Notes under the pieces: model-generated
The model's database searches: none
Told to the model about the DNA's origin: nothing
Seen by the model: only the letters and a program-made list of their open reading frames with translations
Made by a program: the position numbers and the translations under genes
Source of the DNA: Ischnura elegans
Lineage: Eukaryota > Arthropoda > Insecta > Odonata > Coenagrionidae
Direction: 5' to 3'
Length of the DNA: 64,000 nucleotides
Assembly: GCF_921293095.1 (NCBI RefSeq)
Contig: NW_025791737.1
Location: forward strand, 1-64,000
Shown: positions 1 through 12,340 of the stretch, piece after piece
How positions within the stretch are numbered: the first letter of the stretch is position 1
Layout: each line of letters begins with the position of its first letter

Positions 1-766
1 TATGTACAAGTACTCTATATACATACAGACTGTAGACGGTCAGTATATTCAGTTTCCTGAATAATGGCCTACAATGTTCTGTTGAGGGAGAATGAGTTAT
101 TATTCTTATGGCTTTTTTCTGTAACAGAAAAACAGATTTTGTAGCTGGGGCATTACCCCAAATCTCTAGCCCATAACTCAAGTGACTGTTGAAAAGAGCA
201 TAGTAAATGGACTTGAGATATTCTGAGGGGATTAGAAAGCTTTGCTTCCTCAATACGTACAGTGATTTTGAGAGTTTTTTTGTGATCTCTGAAATGTGTG
301 CAGTCCAATTTAGTTTTGAGTCTAGGTGAAATCCTAAAAGTTTTACTGTGTGCGCCTCGCGCATTAGGGATTTTAGGCTACAGATGAGATTTTGCGTTTT
401 GTCTTTATTTAGTGTAAAACCATTAGTTTTAAACCATGTTGTGGCTGTACTCAGATTGCTGTCAAGAAGGCTATTGGCATCCGATAAATTTTTGCAGTTG
501 TGCAATATTGTTGCATCATCAGCATACAGGATCGAGTCTGATGGGAGGTTGTTGGGGAGATCGTTTATCATTATTAAAAAAAGTAAAGGTCCCAGGACAG
601 AACCCTGGGGAACTCTATATTGAATTTTAATTGAAGAAGATTTTTGCCCATCCAGATCGACACATTGAGTTCTACCAGAGAGATATGACTGGAAAAGGGT
701 AAGTTCTAAACCAGAGATTCCGTAGAATTCCAGTTTCTTTAGAAGTAAAGGGTGATGGACACAATC

Positions 767-920
767 AATAATAATAATAATATCTTTATTGTTCTGTAGG
801 TCATACATGCGACATAGAACATTGTCAGGGAGGACATCAAAACATACATGTTGTCAAAAACCATCAGACAAAAATTCATTTGCATTGTAATGACCCTTAG
901 GCTGTAGAAATTTTTTTAAT
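767..920 (-). mobile_element. 3' tail of a non-LTR retrotransposon nested in the CR1-like RT
   Basis: The 154 bp between the RT residues LSKAF (codons ending at 921) and DCVDH (starting at 766) are foreign. On the minus strand the insert ends with AATAAAG followed by a run of ATT repeats. That combination of polyadenylation signal and microsatellite tail marks the 3' end of a 5'-truncated CR1- or RTE-like retrotransposon. Removing it rejoins the RT motif in frame. I could not see a clear target duplication. Confidence 0.75.
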
Positions 921-2672
921 AAAAGCCTTGGAAAGGTCACAGAGAGTTAGTAGAAGGTTTGATTGTTCTTCAAGAGAGCTTATGATTTTGTTAACAACCA
1001 TTTCCAAAGCCTGAGTGGTAGTTTTTCCTGAACGAAAACCATACTGAGAAGGGGAGAGCAAACTATTGTTTTCTAGGTAAAGATATAATTGGGATTTGAT
1101 CAGAGCTTCAAAAACTTTGCCAAAGACAGGTATCATAGATATTGTATGATAATTCTGAGGGTTATCCTTTGCCCCTTTCTTGTGAATGGGGATCACTCTT
1201 GAATATTTGAGAGCTGTAGGAAAGACCCCAGATTGAAGACATGTGTTGTAAATAATACAGAGTGGTTCAGCAATGTTTTCTTTTATGCTCTTAAGTAGGT
1301 TGTTAGAAAGACCATAGATATCCTTGGAGTTCGAGATCTTAAGTGAATTTATTGTTTTTATGACTTCACGGGGTGTTATCCACTTCCATTGAAACTGCTG
1401 ATTACTTGCAGGGTTTTTTCTTAGGAGCTGAAGAGCCTTACTTTGGTCTGTAGTGTCGGTAACGATATCATCCACAGATTCTATAAAGAATTTGTTGAAA
1501 ACATCTGGTGATATTGACTGATTCGGAGAGCTCTTAATTTTCCCAGTTTCTTTGTTGATTATTTTCCACATTGCCCCAATTTTATTCCCAGAATTGTTTA
1601 TGGCTGTGTTGTTGCAAATCTTTTTTGCACTTATGATACGTGTATTATATTCTTTGCGTAATTGTAACAGTAGCTTTCTGACGTTTACATCACAGTGTAC
1701 CTTATAAGATCTGTGTAAGGAAATAATTTTATTTCTAATACTCTCTAACTCTGGGGTAAACCAATTGTTTTTGTGCTTACTTTTTTTGTTGACCTGATAG
1801 CTTTTCTTAGGGAAACACATCTCAGAAAACCCCATAAATTCAGTAAAAAATTTTTAAAATTTTCTTCCCCATTTAGATGAACAAGAAGTTCAAACCAAGT
1901 AACACTGGACAGAAGTTCTTCGAGATACAAAACTCCTTCAGGTGTTATGGGCCTGGTGATTGTGTAACATGTCTTATTTTCTAATTCATTAATGGGTGTT
2001 TTCGTGACACAGGAAAATTCCAATGCTAAGTGATCTGAAAAATGTGGATCAATAATTTTTGTATGGTAGTCTGCCTTACCAAAGGTGGTGATTATGTTAT
2101 CCAGGCATGCTGAAAGTCTAGTGGGCCCTGAGTTAGTGCAATGGAGGTTGAAAGAACTTATTAACATGTTCGACAGTTTCACATACTTGCTGGAGACGAT
2201 AGACATGTCCACATTCAGGTCAGCACATAGTACAATATTCACTTGATTCCCTAAGGTCATAAAATGTTCAAGGACAAGTTCAAGATTATCACAGAATAAC
2301 TCCAGGTTTCCAATTGGAGAACGGTATACTGAGGTTATAACAACTTTAATGGGTTTCATAAATATTGCTACCATTTCTAAATGTTTCTCATTACAAAACT
2401 TATTGACATCAATAACTGGAAAGGGAATTTTACCTTTCAGATAAATTGAGACACCCCCATTCTTGTAGATATCTCTGCAGTAAACACTGGCCACTTTACA
2501 ACCCATTATGGGGTACAGATCCACTTCACCGCTATGGAGCCAGTGTTCGTTTAGGCAAAGAACGTCATAGTGATTTTCTAATAAAAAAACGATCAAGTAA
2601 AAACACCTTTGTACGCAGACATTGCGCATTGTGGCTGAAGATTTTCAACCGGTGGGATTTACATACATTTAG

Positions 2673-2680
2673 ACTGGAGG
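2673..2680. repeat. 8-bp target-site duplication, left copy (ACTGGAGG)
   Basis: ACTGGAGG lies directly before the terminal CAGTGGCGGC and recurs directly after the opposite terminus at 14208-14215. Eight-bp duplications are typical of hAT, P and Merlin transposons. Joining the flanks restores an open reading frame of the CR1-like endonuclease, which confirms the boundary. Confidence 0.9.
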
Positions 2681-4080
2681 CAGTGGCGGCTGGTGGTAAT
2701 TTATCTAGGGTGTGCATTAGAGCAGATATATAGGATGATTTAATTATATTATGTTAATCCTAATCCATGAGCATCATATTTCGTCGTAATAGAATACATA
2801 GCAAGCAAAACATATCACAGGTACATTCTACCCTTAAAATTGCATGAACAGAAATAATATTAGCATGTATGAAAATAATTATTCTCAACACAACTTTACA
2901 AGTGACGGTAGTTGAAATTCATTCTCTTTTCCTTACACCCTATGAGGAAGTAGTGTAGAAAACGGCTATACAGATGGCTCTGTAGACGGACTAGGATCCA
3001 GGGCGCAGGTAGTGTAGGTGGCGGCTACACCACTACACTACCTGCTAGTCAGTCACCAAAAACATGCGCGTGCGCATTCGCATGGTTTTGAGTCTGCTCC
3101 CATTGCCCCTTTGAACAGCACATACCCCCCCGCTTACCTTGTCCCGCCAGTAGGGGCTTTCTCTAACTCAACCACATACTTTCGATAGCGCGCTGTTAAC
3201 GAAACTCTTGTTTTGCAACGACACCCGCTTTGCGAAAACCCGTTTCTCTAACTCTTCCTAACGACAGCTCATCGATGCAAGGAATGGTAACAGCCTGTCG
3301 TTAGGCTACCGACGGAATAATACTTTTCACGGAGCCTGTGGAAGAGGCTAGGATTTTCGGCCAATCACAAGCAAGCTGCAACAATGGAAGAGATGAAGCC
3401 GGGAATACGGAAGTCTTCAGAAAGATGGAGTCAACCACTGAGTGAATACGCTATGAGTTAAATATCATTTTAATAGTGTTATGCATCCTTTTATAAATGT
3501 GAACTATGGTTATTTCTTAATATGTAACGTGGGTGAAACATATGCATCTAAATTTATTTTATCTTTAATCATTAGCTACGGAGAAAGTGGAATTATATCA
3601 CCATCTCCTTTCCGAGCACGCATTGATGAATATGGTTTCGATTCTTAAGTAGAGAGCTTGCTTCGTATTTCATTTAATATCGATGTGTTTTAGTAATGCT
3701 TCTTTTGATTTGTAATCGTTTTAATAAAGAAAAAAATTCGTGACAGCAATTCAAGGGTTTTGAACTACCTATCTTCCGAATTGAGAACACATGTGATTTC
3801 ATGAAAAAGTGTACTATGGTAACCGGACATGGGTATTTCGTAACGTTGTGACCATGCGCTATTCTTAGTGTTTACTAGATAAGGATTTAGAGCCTAAATA
3901 GTACATAAAAGGTTTAAGAAAGTAGTTCCAAAGGGAGAGAAATGATACTGATGTGTATAGAGATCTAGAGAAAGTTTTGGTGTATCCATAGTTGTATAAT
4001 CTATGTGTATATTGAGTGCCTATTAAATATAGTGATTTCAACGAAGATAATTCATCAGGTACAGATATAGAAGGAGATTT
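2681..4080. other. 5' non-coding part of the composite element
   Basis: No convincing coding sequence is visible. At 3003-3056 there is a short palindromic stretch (CAGGTAGTGTAG...CTACACTACCTG). A GGCCAATCAC box at 3359-3368 is followed by an ATG-containing stretch with no long frame. This is the likely promoter and leader region for the Myb-like gene, but no start site can be fixed. Confidence 0.4.
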
Positions 4081-7000
4081 ATGAATAATTTATATTTATT
4101 TTCGAGTAGATTCGACAAGACGAATGAAGCCACCCCAGCAAAGAAGTGCAGACAAGGGCGAAGGAGTGAACGCCAGGTGGAAGCCATGGTGGAATTTTTC
4201 GTCAGTCATCCCCATGTGGCTAGTGGGAAATTTGTGGGAATGAATGGGAGGGAGAAGCTGGTGGGGAGTTGGGAGGAGTTAGCCGTGGAGCTGAATTCCC
4301 TTCGAAACCCCATGGCGAAGGAGAAAAATGTGAAGTCATGGAAGGACTGTATTACTGTCAGACGGTCAGTACTGAAATAATGGAGACTCAGTTGTTTCAT
4401 GCCTTTAGGATTTTACTGATAAAACTATGGAATTAAAGAGTTTCTAAAATAAAAATGGATTTTCATAGTAAGTGCAGTGCACACCCTTAAAAAAATTGAT
4501 TTGGTGGAGTTAATACTTTTCCTGATCTTCAAGGAATTTCAATAACGTACTGAAAATTGGGGTTTTATATTCAGTGATGTAATTATGGTTTAGCTCGCAA
4601 GATTACCAGCAAAGTGTAACTGATACCTGCAAGTATTATTTATTTAGAAATGCTTAGTTATTCATTTTAGTTCATTTGAATGTACTACTTGTTGGTTTGT
4701 GATGGTATAGTAATTGCAAAAGAGGATGGATGGATGTCAAAGCATACCGTGAAGTTATTTTCTTGTGCAAATTTATGTTGGTGCTAATACCATATCCATT
4801 CATTAATGTGGTGTAAATGAGGTAACTTATATTTGCTTGTGTGCTATTCTTGCAGTGCTGGAGGGACCTAAAATCAAGAACCTCGAAGAAGGCAGCAGCA
4901 TTGAGGGTAGCCAGGAGAAAAACTGGCAATTCTGAAATTGATCTCCCTCCTCTAACTGCCCTTGATAATAAAGTACTGGGCATTATGGGGTGGGATTATG
5001 CAGAGGGAATGGCGGAATGTCCAGATGCCTTTCCAGAGGAACAGGTAATTAATCAAAATCCTATGGAAATAATTATAACTTTCAATAAAATATATTTTTA
5101 ATTTTTAAGTTATTGGACACTTACTGACAGTGAAACTTTGGCAATTCAGGACCAGGCGATCGATAAGCTAATGGGTGGAGATGATAGTATATTAAATGCC
5201 TTGCCAGTGTCAATGACTGCCAGAGAGGGAGATATGCCAGGTATTTCAGTAATTTTTATCTATGATATTACTTAGCACTACATCTTCAGAATATTTAACC
5301 ATATTTTATCATAAAAATATGCCCCCCCTAATAATTTCATTATGTTCTTCATTGCTATTTCAGATCCAATGCTTTTACAAGATGAAATAGAATTGCCAGT
5401 GGTCATCGAGGTGCTTGAAGATGCAGCACCTGTAGAACAAGGAGAGAGTCCCTCTGTTGCCACAAAAAGAAAAGGTAATGATAAAACCATTTCTATATCC
5501 AACGATTCTGGATTTTCATCTGTTGCATATATCTCGTCTACATATTCCTTCCAACTTTCTCTTACTTCCACTTGTTCGCATATTATTTGACCTTCCTTAT
5601 CTTCAACGTCTCTAATTCTTGCTCTTCCTCTATTTCCCTTCCATGTAATATCCTTCACCTTCTTATTCATTTCATCATATTGACCTTTTCTCTCTAATTC
5701 TTCCAAAACTTCACATTCGCTTGATAACCATTTCTCCTACGCCTTTTGTGTTTCCCTTTTCAGCTCATTGTTTAATTTCCTGTTCAATAGCACAACAATG
5801 TGTAATAGTACAAGCATACTCTCTGGTCTTATTCTTATATGTCCTCCTCCCTTTCATTTTAGCTAACATTCCTTCAGTAACCCATGGTTTCCTTGGTCTT
5901 CTTCCTTTATAATATCCTACATCTTCTATTGCTGTTTTAAACATACCGTTCTTTATTCTTTCCCATGTCACAGCACTGTTTTCATCCATGACTTTTCCTT
6001 CTGTTATTGCTTGTGAAAACTTACTACAGTGGAACCTCGTTAAAGCGAGTACGGGCTATAGCGACACCCCCGCTATTACGAGAGATAGCCGATGCACCGT
6101 CAATTGACCCTATAATAAGCGTGTTAAAAAATTCGTTTTTACGAGACCCTTTCGGTGTTGGCTCTCGCCATAGCGAGGGTTTCACCGCCGGAAGACTTTC
6201 ATGAAGACTCCTTAACCTCCGTAATTGCTAGCGATCTGTTAGAAATGTAGTTAATGGAGTGCTCAGTCTCAAATTTATGTGGTAAACTGTCGTTCGATAA
6301 ATATAATGATTGACGAAACAATGCTTTGCATGATTTTTATTCGGTGCGGCGCTTATAAATTGTTTGAATAGTTGGTCGTTATTAGAGTAAGGAAATTTAG
6401 TGTTGCAAAGAAACATCGCCTTTCTTCTGGATTTATGCTTACGTTTATCGGATAGATGTTTATCTGTCGCCGCACCACTCCTGTTCCTGTATATCTGTTC
6501 GCAACAGGTATATTTGCTATTTTTGCTCCACCTCCGGTAAAGCGACAATTCGCTATAGCGAGTGTTTATTAGTGCACCGTGGGGTGTCGTTATATCGAGG
6601 TTTCACTGTACTTTCTTCACTGCATTTGTATATCTTTCCTCCACTTGTATACAGTCAATTTGGTAATGCCATTTATTAACTGGCGAAATCCATGTGTATC
6701 TTCTTCTTTTATGATTTTCAAAAAAGGTATTTGCTATAACTAACATATTCTTCCTGCAAAAAACTATTAATTTTTCTCCTCTTTCATTCCTTTTCCCCAA
6801 TCCAAATTTTCCCACTTCTCTCCCTTCCCCGACTACAGCATTCCAATCTCCCATTATTATCTTAACAGCAGTTCACCTCATCTTCAATTGCCCTCTATAT
6901 ATTCTCATATACCCTTTCAATGTATTCATTGCTGTGAGCTGATGTTGGCATATATACGTGGGCGATGACTTAATCTTTTGGTAGCATTTTAATCCTTAAA

Positions 7001-8247
7001 ACTATTAATCTATCATCAACAAATAAAACCTTATCTGTACGCACTTGGCTATCCTATTCTTCATAATTATCCCTACTGTTTCTCCCTAATTGATTCCCTG
7101 AATTACGCAAGGTATTTTCACCACTGGTAACTACCCCTTGGCCCTTCCATCTCACTTCACTCAATCCTATCAAATCCATCCTGTTTATCTCCATCTCCTT
7201 TTTGAGGTTTTCCAGTTTCCCTCTTTGAAACAATGTCCTCACATTCCACGTTCTTTTCCCTAAATTTTGTTGTCTTCTTTGATGTTGTCTTCTTTGATGA
7301 AATAAGAAATACCTTATGTTTTTTATTATACCTAAAAGTATTTTTCTAGATGACTTTAAAATGATTTTACAAATTTCAACAGGTTGGCAGGAAAGACCAT
7401 TGTCTGGTCAGTTCCGAAATGCGAGGGAAAAATTCACAGCGTTGGCTTCTCGCAACGAGGACAATATGGAGGTGAGTTGTTGTGTTAACATTAATTGATC
7501 CATTTTGGTATAAATTTATTTCATCAGTGGTCATGGGCTGACAACAATTGTGAAAAAGAGGGGCCTGCTCCCCTACCGCTAGAGATGGATTTAATTTATT
7601 TTATCCTGTCGAAATTTGATCAAAAGGTGAGGGTTAGGTGTCCTGTTCACTAAGGAGTTCTAATACCAATCATGGCATTGCCTGTTTTATAACCAGATAC
7701 ATAGTGTACTCAGAAAAGTTCCTAAAAATTGATGATTTAAAATGCCATGTTTTTTGTTACCCGTGGTGTTTTAATCTACCTAGGCAATAAATTTCTTTCT
7801 TATGCCTTTAAAATAGGTATATAAAACAAGGTGAGTAATCCCCTGAGTCTTTGTAATGACCTTGTGACTTATCATAGGTACAGTTTGCATTCAATCCTTC
7901 AAGGATAATAACATACCTGTTCTAGTAGTAACTGTAGTGGTATTAGGTGTTTTAATTGGCTATTACATGTATTGTGTTTTCATGAGACCATTTTAAACAA
8001 CTATTGTATGTAATAAAATATTATTTCCTAGTTTTATGACTCATTAGGCTTTTCTTCTATCTCTTTGCAGAGGCTAGCCATGGCAGTAGAGGGCAATACG
8101 GAGGCCACAAAGGGATTGCAGGTGCTCATAGAAAAGCAGGTTCAGGTGATGCAGGAGGCTAAGGAGGCTATCAGCGAGCAGGCGAAAGCAAATAATAACT
8201 TAGCGGCAGCTATTGTCATGCTATCCACTGAAATTAATAAAAACTGA
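4081..8247 (+). CDS. Myb/SANT-like DNA-binding protein of a PIF/Harbinger transposon (spliced)
   Basis: Harbinger elements encode a second protein, a Myb/SANT-like DNA-binding partner of the transposase, and this gene matches it. Exon 1 (from 4081) holds a trihelix-like domain with RQVEAMVEFF, VGSWEELAVELNSL and SWKDC. Later exons by GT-AG sites and phase are 4856-5044 (CWRDLKSRTSKKAAALR), 5150-5240, 5364-5474 (acidic, EIELPVVIEVLEDAAP), 7383-7471 and 8071-8247, ending at TGA. The last exon is an alanine- and glutamine-rich predicted coiled coil. Exons 2 to 6 join in phase without stops. The exon 1 donor is uncertain because no GT gives the expected WKD-CWRD junction. The 1.9-kb intron 4 contains a minus-strand RTE insertion. 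The start codon is provisional. Confidence 0.75.
5478..7310 (-). pseudogene. RTE-type non-LTR retrotransposon, endonuclease and linker, decayed
   Basis: Minus-strand pieces in order are an endonuclease start (LKKEMEINRMDLIGLSEVRW, near 7140-7200), more endonuclease (MGDWNAVVGEG, ANTFFENHKRRRYTW, 6603-6854) and the linker before the RT (GRARIRDVEDKEGQIIC, ESWKEYVDEIY, 5500-5640). They match the RTE/BovB-like family often annotated as craniofacial development protein 2-like. The RT itself is missing. Several frames are used, so the copy is dead. It lies in intron 4 of the Myb-like gene, antisense to it, and was itself hit by the 6027-6608 element. The same family has 3' ends near 55.7, 56.4 and 60.2 kb. 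Confidence 0.8.
6027..6608. mobile_element. pogo/Tigger-like non-autonomous element (582 bp)
   Basis: The left end is CAGTGGAACCTCGTTAAAGC and the right end reads ATATCGAGGTTTCACTG, an imperfect terminal inverted repeat. TA lies on both sides (6025-6026 and 6609-6610), the duplication expected for Tc1/mariner/pogo. The CAGTGGAACCTCG start is close to known Tigger ends. A 106-codon minus-strand frame inside has no recognisable domain and is probably incidental. It splits the RTE copy just after the residues RYTNAVKKV. Confidence 0.85.
7478..8070. other. Intron 5 of the Myb-like gene
   Basis: AT-rich sequence between exon 5 (donor GTGAGT at 7472) and exon 6 (acceptor CTCTTTGCAG ending at 8070). 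Nothing else recognised. Confidence 0.6.
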
Positions 8248-9099
8248 TTTACTCTCACATTTTACATTCTTTTTTGTTACAGCAAACACTTAACATTCTC
8301 CATTACCTTTCGACAAACTCCCTATTCTTCATTATCATGGGAGAAAATGGTATTTTGAAGTTAAATGAGTGTGCAACTGCTAGCATTAGTATTTTGATGT
8401 TATGGTAAATAGTTCAATGTTTGATGATTATAGCTTCTGACCTTATGAGGATAATGTGCATGCTTCTGTAGAAAGAGCCCAAAATCATTAAATGCCATCT
8501 TCATGTGATCTCTCGTTAGCTGTTATTTGGGCTATGACTTAATCTTTGGGCAGCATTTTAATCCTTCACATTCACAAATCAAAAGACAAAAAAGATAAGG
8601 TCGTTGTTTGTCAAACTTTTCTACATGAATGCTTCCCTAGCATAGTAGGAGCTTTGCCTCTTACCAATCAGTTACAGTGAGGAAATCCTGAGGCGGAATT
8701 CTGTACACCGTACCGACGATTGTCGGTGTCGGTAAGCCGGTCCTACCGATAAGTCTCGGTACGAGCGATTCAGGAGACACGTTTTACCGACGATTGTCGT
8801 TATCCCACCGACAGTTGTCGGTAAACCCGTCGGTACATACCGACGATTTCAAAACGCTCGGTAGGACCTACCGACAAATTTTTAGCAACATGGCGGACTT
8901 TTGTTTACACTTTTCGGCCTAAGCTGACGATTTTAAATCATAAACTACGACGCTAGATCCGTGGAAGCGCTCTAATTGTATGTTATTTATAATAAAAATG
9001 ATTGATTAAACACTTGAAACGTAAAATTTACATAGTGGGAGCAGTATTTAACTTAACCAATGTTACACGTATATTACATTATGCGTTCCAATAGCGTAA

Positions 9100-9334
9100 A
9101 GGCCTGTTTACACGATACATTAACATGTACGAGTTAATGTACGTTTGCGTGAATGATTTTTGTGGACCGGAACGGAACATGTACGAATGCATGAACCAAA
9201 TTAGAACAGGTTCTATTTTCTGTGCATGCATTTGCACAAGTTGGGTGGTTACACGGTGCATTTTGGCGTTCATTCTCGCGTTCATACATTTAGACATTAA
9301 CCCGTACGTGTTAATGTACCGTGTAAACAGGCCT
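9100..9334. mobile_element. 235-bp MITE with TAA target duplication
   Basis: The two ends, AGGCCTGTTTACACGATACA and its reverse-complement partner GTACCGTGTAAACAGGCCT, form a long terminal inverted repeat. TAA is present on both sides (9097-9099, 9335-9337). A 3-bp TWA-type duplication points to PIF/Harbinger mobilisation. Frames inside are by-products of the inverted repeat. Confidence 0.85.
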
Positions 9335-9337
9335 TAA

Positions 9338-11586
9338 GGTATTATACATTATAAATATTCCGTAATTTTAAGTATATAACGTATTGCTTTGCTTTTAAAT
9401 TACTCACAACAAGACACGATAGGTATCTATTGTTGATTTGTAAAGTTTGGATCCGAAATTAATTTATATTTTCAATAAAAACGAATGCCTATTGATGCAC
9501 TTCCAATGAAATATATACGTGGACATTTCGTTCACTTTTATATTAACTTCAATACCCTATGTGAGCGTTTGAGAATGGGGTTTATGATGAAAATAACTCT
9601 CCTACCTTCGTAAGTACTCTTGAGAGCATCAGACAGCAACGACGAAATAGAAAAAGCATATTGCTACTATATTTTAGAAGAATATAAATGGCATCACTTA
9701 ACTCCTCTCACTCTTTGACGTCGTTACCGGTGCACAAAACTTCCCGTAAAATTAATGCTGAATTTACTTCACCATACTAACCAAACACCGATAGATAGAT
9801 TCAAGATAGATTTTCATTATTACTATAAGAGCACTGAGTAGGTACGTACCGTGTATTCCATCGGTAGAATGGGGCAAATAAAAAGAATGATTGCACGAAA
9901 CAAGGAAACATTTAATGAATTATTCATCATAAAACTACAAACATTTAATTTCAACACGAGAAAACCTTCATACTTCCAACGGTATATCACAAATTAACAC
10001 TGATCAAGCATATTTAGTCAAAGTAATATCAACGCAAAGTTTGAAATAACACACAAACGGTATCAAAATGCAAAAGTTAACACTTCCAAATAGATAGCGT
10101 AAAGTATGTCACTCAAGTTCACAATCACAACACTTGACGCGATGATACTGATGATACCTTCCGTGACATCCGCGGAATCTCGGTGTTTTTCTCAACGAAT
10201 GTATTTTAAATAGCCCAAAATGTGAATTCAAGCGACAAAAATGTTTTCTAATTAAATAATTACCCTTGTGGAAGTATAGGACTTACGGCGAACAATGAGG
10301 CAAACGATGCGTAAACAAGCCGTGGCTCAAGATGAAGGTACATTGTTACAATACTAATAAAAATAATTTCGTCACTGCTAATCCCAAGAATACAATTATA
10401 ATAAGCGTAGGTGAACAATTATGTAGCAGACAAAGTCCTCTTCAAGACAATTATACTTGAAAATTCCAATACATTGAGCACCAAATGTTGCCGGTGTTCT
10501 TCTATCAACGACCGTTGAATCCTTGAATATAAAGGCTTTTTTACTTGGGCTAGAAAAAATCCGATGGTAAATACAGCAAAATCTCGGAATACAAGCCACA
10601 TCGCACCAACGGGAGTAAGAAATTGTGTTCGCAGAGTGATTAAACATCGTAAATATTTCACAAAGCAGTGATCAACTGTTTTTAACTTCTTCGCGGGCTG
10701 ACGAATAACAGATGGCGTTTTCGGAGCCTCATTTGTTTAATGCAAACAAAGGAGAAATATGATTGGTCGAGGCGCCTAGCCTCGCGTGCGGGTGCCACTT
10801 TCCCCAGCCAGCACAGATTTGAACTTATCCTTGGAGAAATCAGATATTGAGGGGATAAGCTTATCCTCCATATGTAATATCCCTTTTTTCCACGATTTCA
10901 AGCGTTTGGGGAGGGGATGTCATGGTACCATATTGCCAAAATTGGCCGCATAGCAGCGCTGAAGTCCTCCATTACCGTTAAAGCCATTATAGTGGCTTCG
11001 TGTTTACATTTTTGGTGTTGTGTATAGTAGTGTTTGTGAGTAAAAATCGTTGATTATTTTGTGTATACAATAATAGTTAAAGTGATAATGCGACCTAAGC
11101 ATCGTTTTTGTGTGCCTGAGTTCGATGTAGGCTACGACGGTACGTACAGTTGTGGCGACACATCAAAACATCCCGGATTGTCGTGGATATTAATGAAGGA
11201 ATCATCGACAGTGCTGTGATTTGTTAACAAATGCGAGGTATTAGTGATCGTAATTGCCAAATTCTTGGGTATTACGGTAATGGATTTCGAATTTGTGCTT
11301 TTAGAAACCATACGTAAGGTAATTCACCAGTCTCCTCTATAATGTGATGTAAGGAATTGAACAGTAAGATTTATGGTTTACCGATGAAGGTAAAGGACTG
11401 CTCCGTGTTCTAGTGTATTGTATATCGTTTCAAGATGAATCATTCATTAAATATATCGTTTTTAGAGCAATAATTTTGTTTATTTTCCACCTTACTTCTA
11501 ACGGATTTTTTGGTATGTTCCTAAACGTGCGTGAATGTGTAACATAGTGAAAAAAAAACCTCATTGTATGTGGAGACTAATGCGGT
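9338..11586. other. Interior of the 3.65-kb element, no coding recognised
   Basis: AT-rich sequence without a convincing protein frame. Two overlapping minus-strand frames at 10396-10661 have no recognisable motif and I do not call them genes. Confidence 0.4.
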
Positions 11587-11860
11587 ATTGGCTTTCGATG
11601 GTGAATGATTCAGTGCATTATATTTCATCGTGTATGTTATTATACAGTATTGTATTGCAGTATCCCATGTAGCATCAAATATCTCAGAGGAATCTCACGA
11701 GATATGATCTCATAGGCCTGATACAGACCTCATAGACAGAGTGGTCATATATGCCTCGTGAGATGTCTCTGGCATATTTGATGCTATAAGGGATACCATA
11801 ATATAATAAAATACAATGATGAAAAGTAATGCATTGAATCTTTCCTCATCGAAAGCCAAT
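11587..11860. repeat. 274-bp imperfect foldback (hairpin) sequence
   Basis: ATTGGCTTTCGATGG at the left is mirrored by TCATCGAAAGCCAAT at the right. The imperfect complement continues through the blocks GATTCAGTGCATTA/TAATGCATTGAATC, then GTATCCCATGTAGCATCAAA against TTTGATGCTATAAGGGATAC, to a centre near 11725. It may be a MITE or a regulatory hairpin of the surrounding element. No clear flanking duplication was seen. Confidence 0.7.
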
Positions 11861-12340
11861 TTATGTTATTACGGTTATTACATTATTTTCACGTAGTTCT
11901 CATGAATCTCGCGTGGCAGCGCAGCGATCGTACGCGAAACAGCTGCCACCTAGCGGCAATTATACGGCGTAAGGATAGGCATATCTCCAAAAATGCGGAA
12001 GTGCATCTCCGATTTATCCCAAAAAACGGCGTGGATTATTCATACTTTATCTCTGCTTTCAGATAGGTTTCGTCACGGCATATATGTATAATATCCTCGT
12101 ATTTAGGGATAAGGCAAAATCTGTGCTAGTTGGGTCGTACCGACAAAAGCATTACGTCACGAATTTGTCGGTTGCACCCAAGGTTCTTAGAACTAAGAAC
12201 TTACCGTCTAAGAACTTTGGGTTGCACCGACAATCTGTCGGTAGCGGGGTTTTGTGAATCACATTTCTATCGGTGCGACCGACGATCGTCGGTAGCTACC
12301 GACACCGACGATCGTCGGTATCCGTGTACAGAATTCCGCC

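Larger units (their letters stand above)
1..2680 (-). pseudogene. CR1-superclade non-LTR retrotransposon, EN-RT coding region (split, mutated)
   Basis: This is the endonuclease plus reverse transcriptase protein of a target-primed retrotransposon. Reading the minus strand from 2680 down, an APE-type endonuclease comes first, with the motifs LCLNEHWL, VYRSPIGN, LCADLNVD and DPHFSDHLALEF. The RT follows, with QYGFRSGKTT, LSKAF then DCVDH, PQGSVLGPLLF, YADD (near 515-526) and LDSKLNW. The frame shifts where endonuclease and RT parts overlap (1745-1835). The RT is cut between LSKAF and DCVDH by a 154-bp insert at 767-920. The window edge truncates the C-terminus. The 5' end is not at 2680: the frame resumes beyond the 11.5-kb insertion, at 14208. 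The RT style (NYxxISMIPVFGKVFE, DLSKAFDCVDH) fits the CR1/L2/Daphne group; the exact clade is inferred. Confidence 0.85.
8692..12340. mobile_element. 3.65-kb non-autonomous DNA transposon with GTCGGTA-rich ends
   Basis: Terminal inverted repeats are GGCGGAATTCTGTACAC at the left and GTGTACAGAATTCCGCC at the right. Inside each end, about 200 bp is packed with ACCGAC/GTCGGT motifs, often arranged as palindromes such as ACCGACGATCGTCGGT. These look like arrays of transposase binding sites. Flanks are CCTGA on the left and CCTGG on the right, so a short duplication may be present with one mismatch. The interior has no recognisable transposase. It carries a 235-bp MITE at 9100-9334 and a foldback at 11587-11860. 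The superfamily is not assigned. Confidence 0.8.

Noticed and set aside
6228..6548. 106-codon minus-strand frame in the pogo/Tigger-like element
   Set aside because: No recognisable domain, and the element is a short non-autonomous one; most likely incidental.
10396..10661. Two overlapping minus-strand frames in the 3.65-kb element
   Set aside because: No domain and no coding signal; the element looks non-autonomous.
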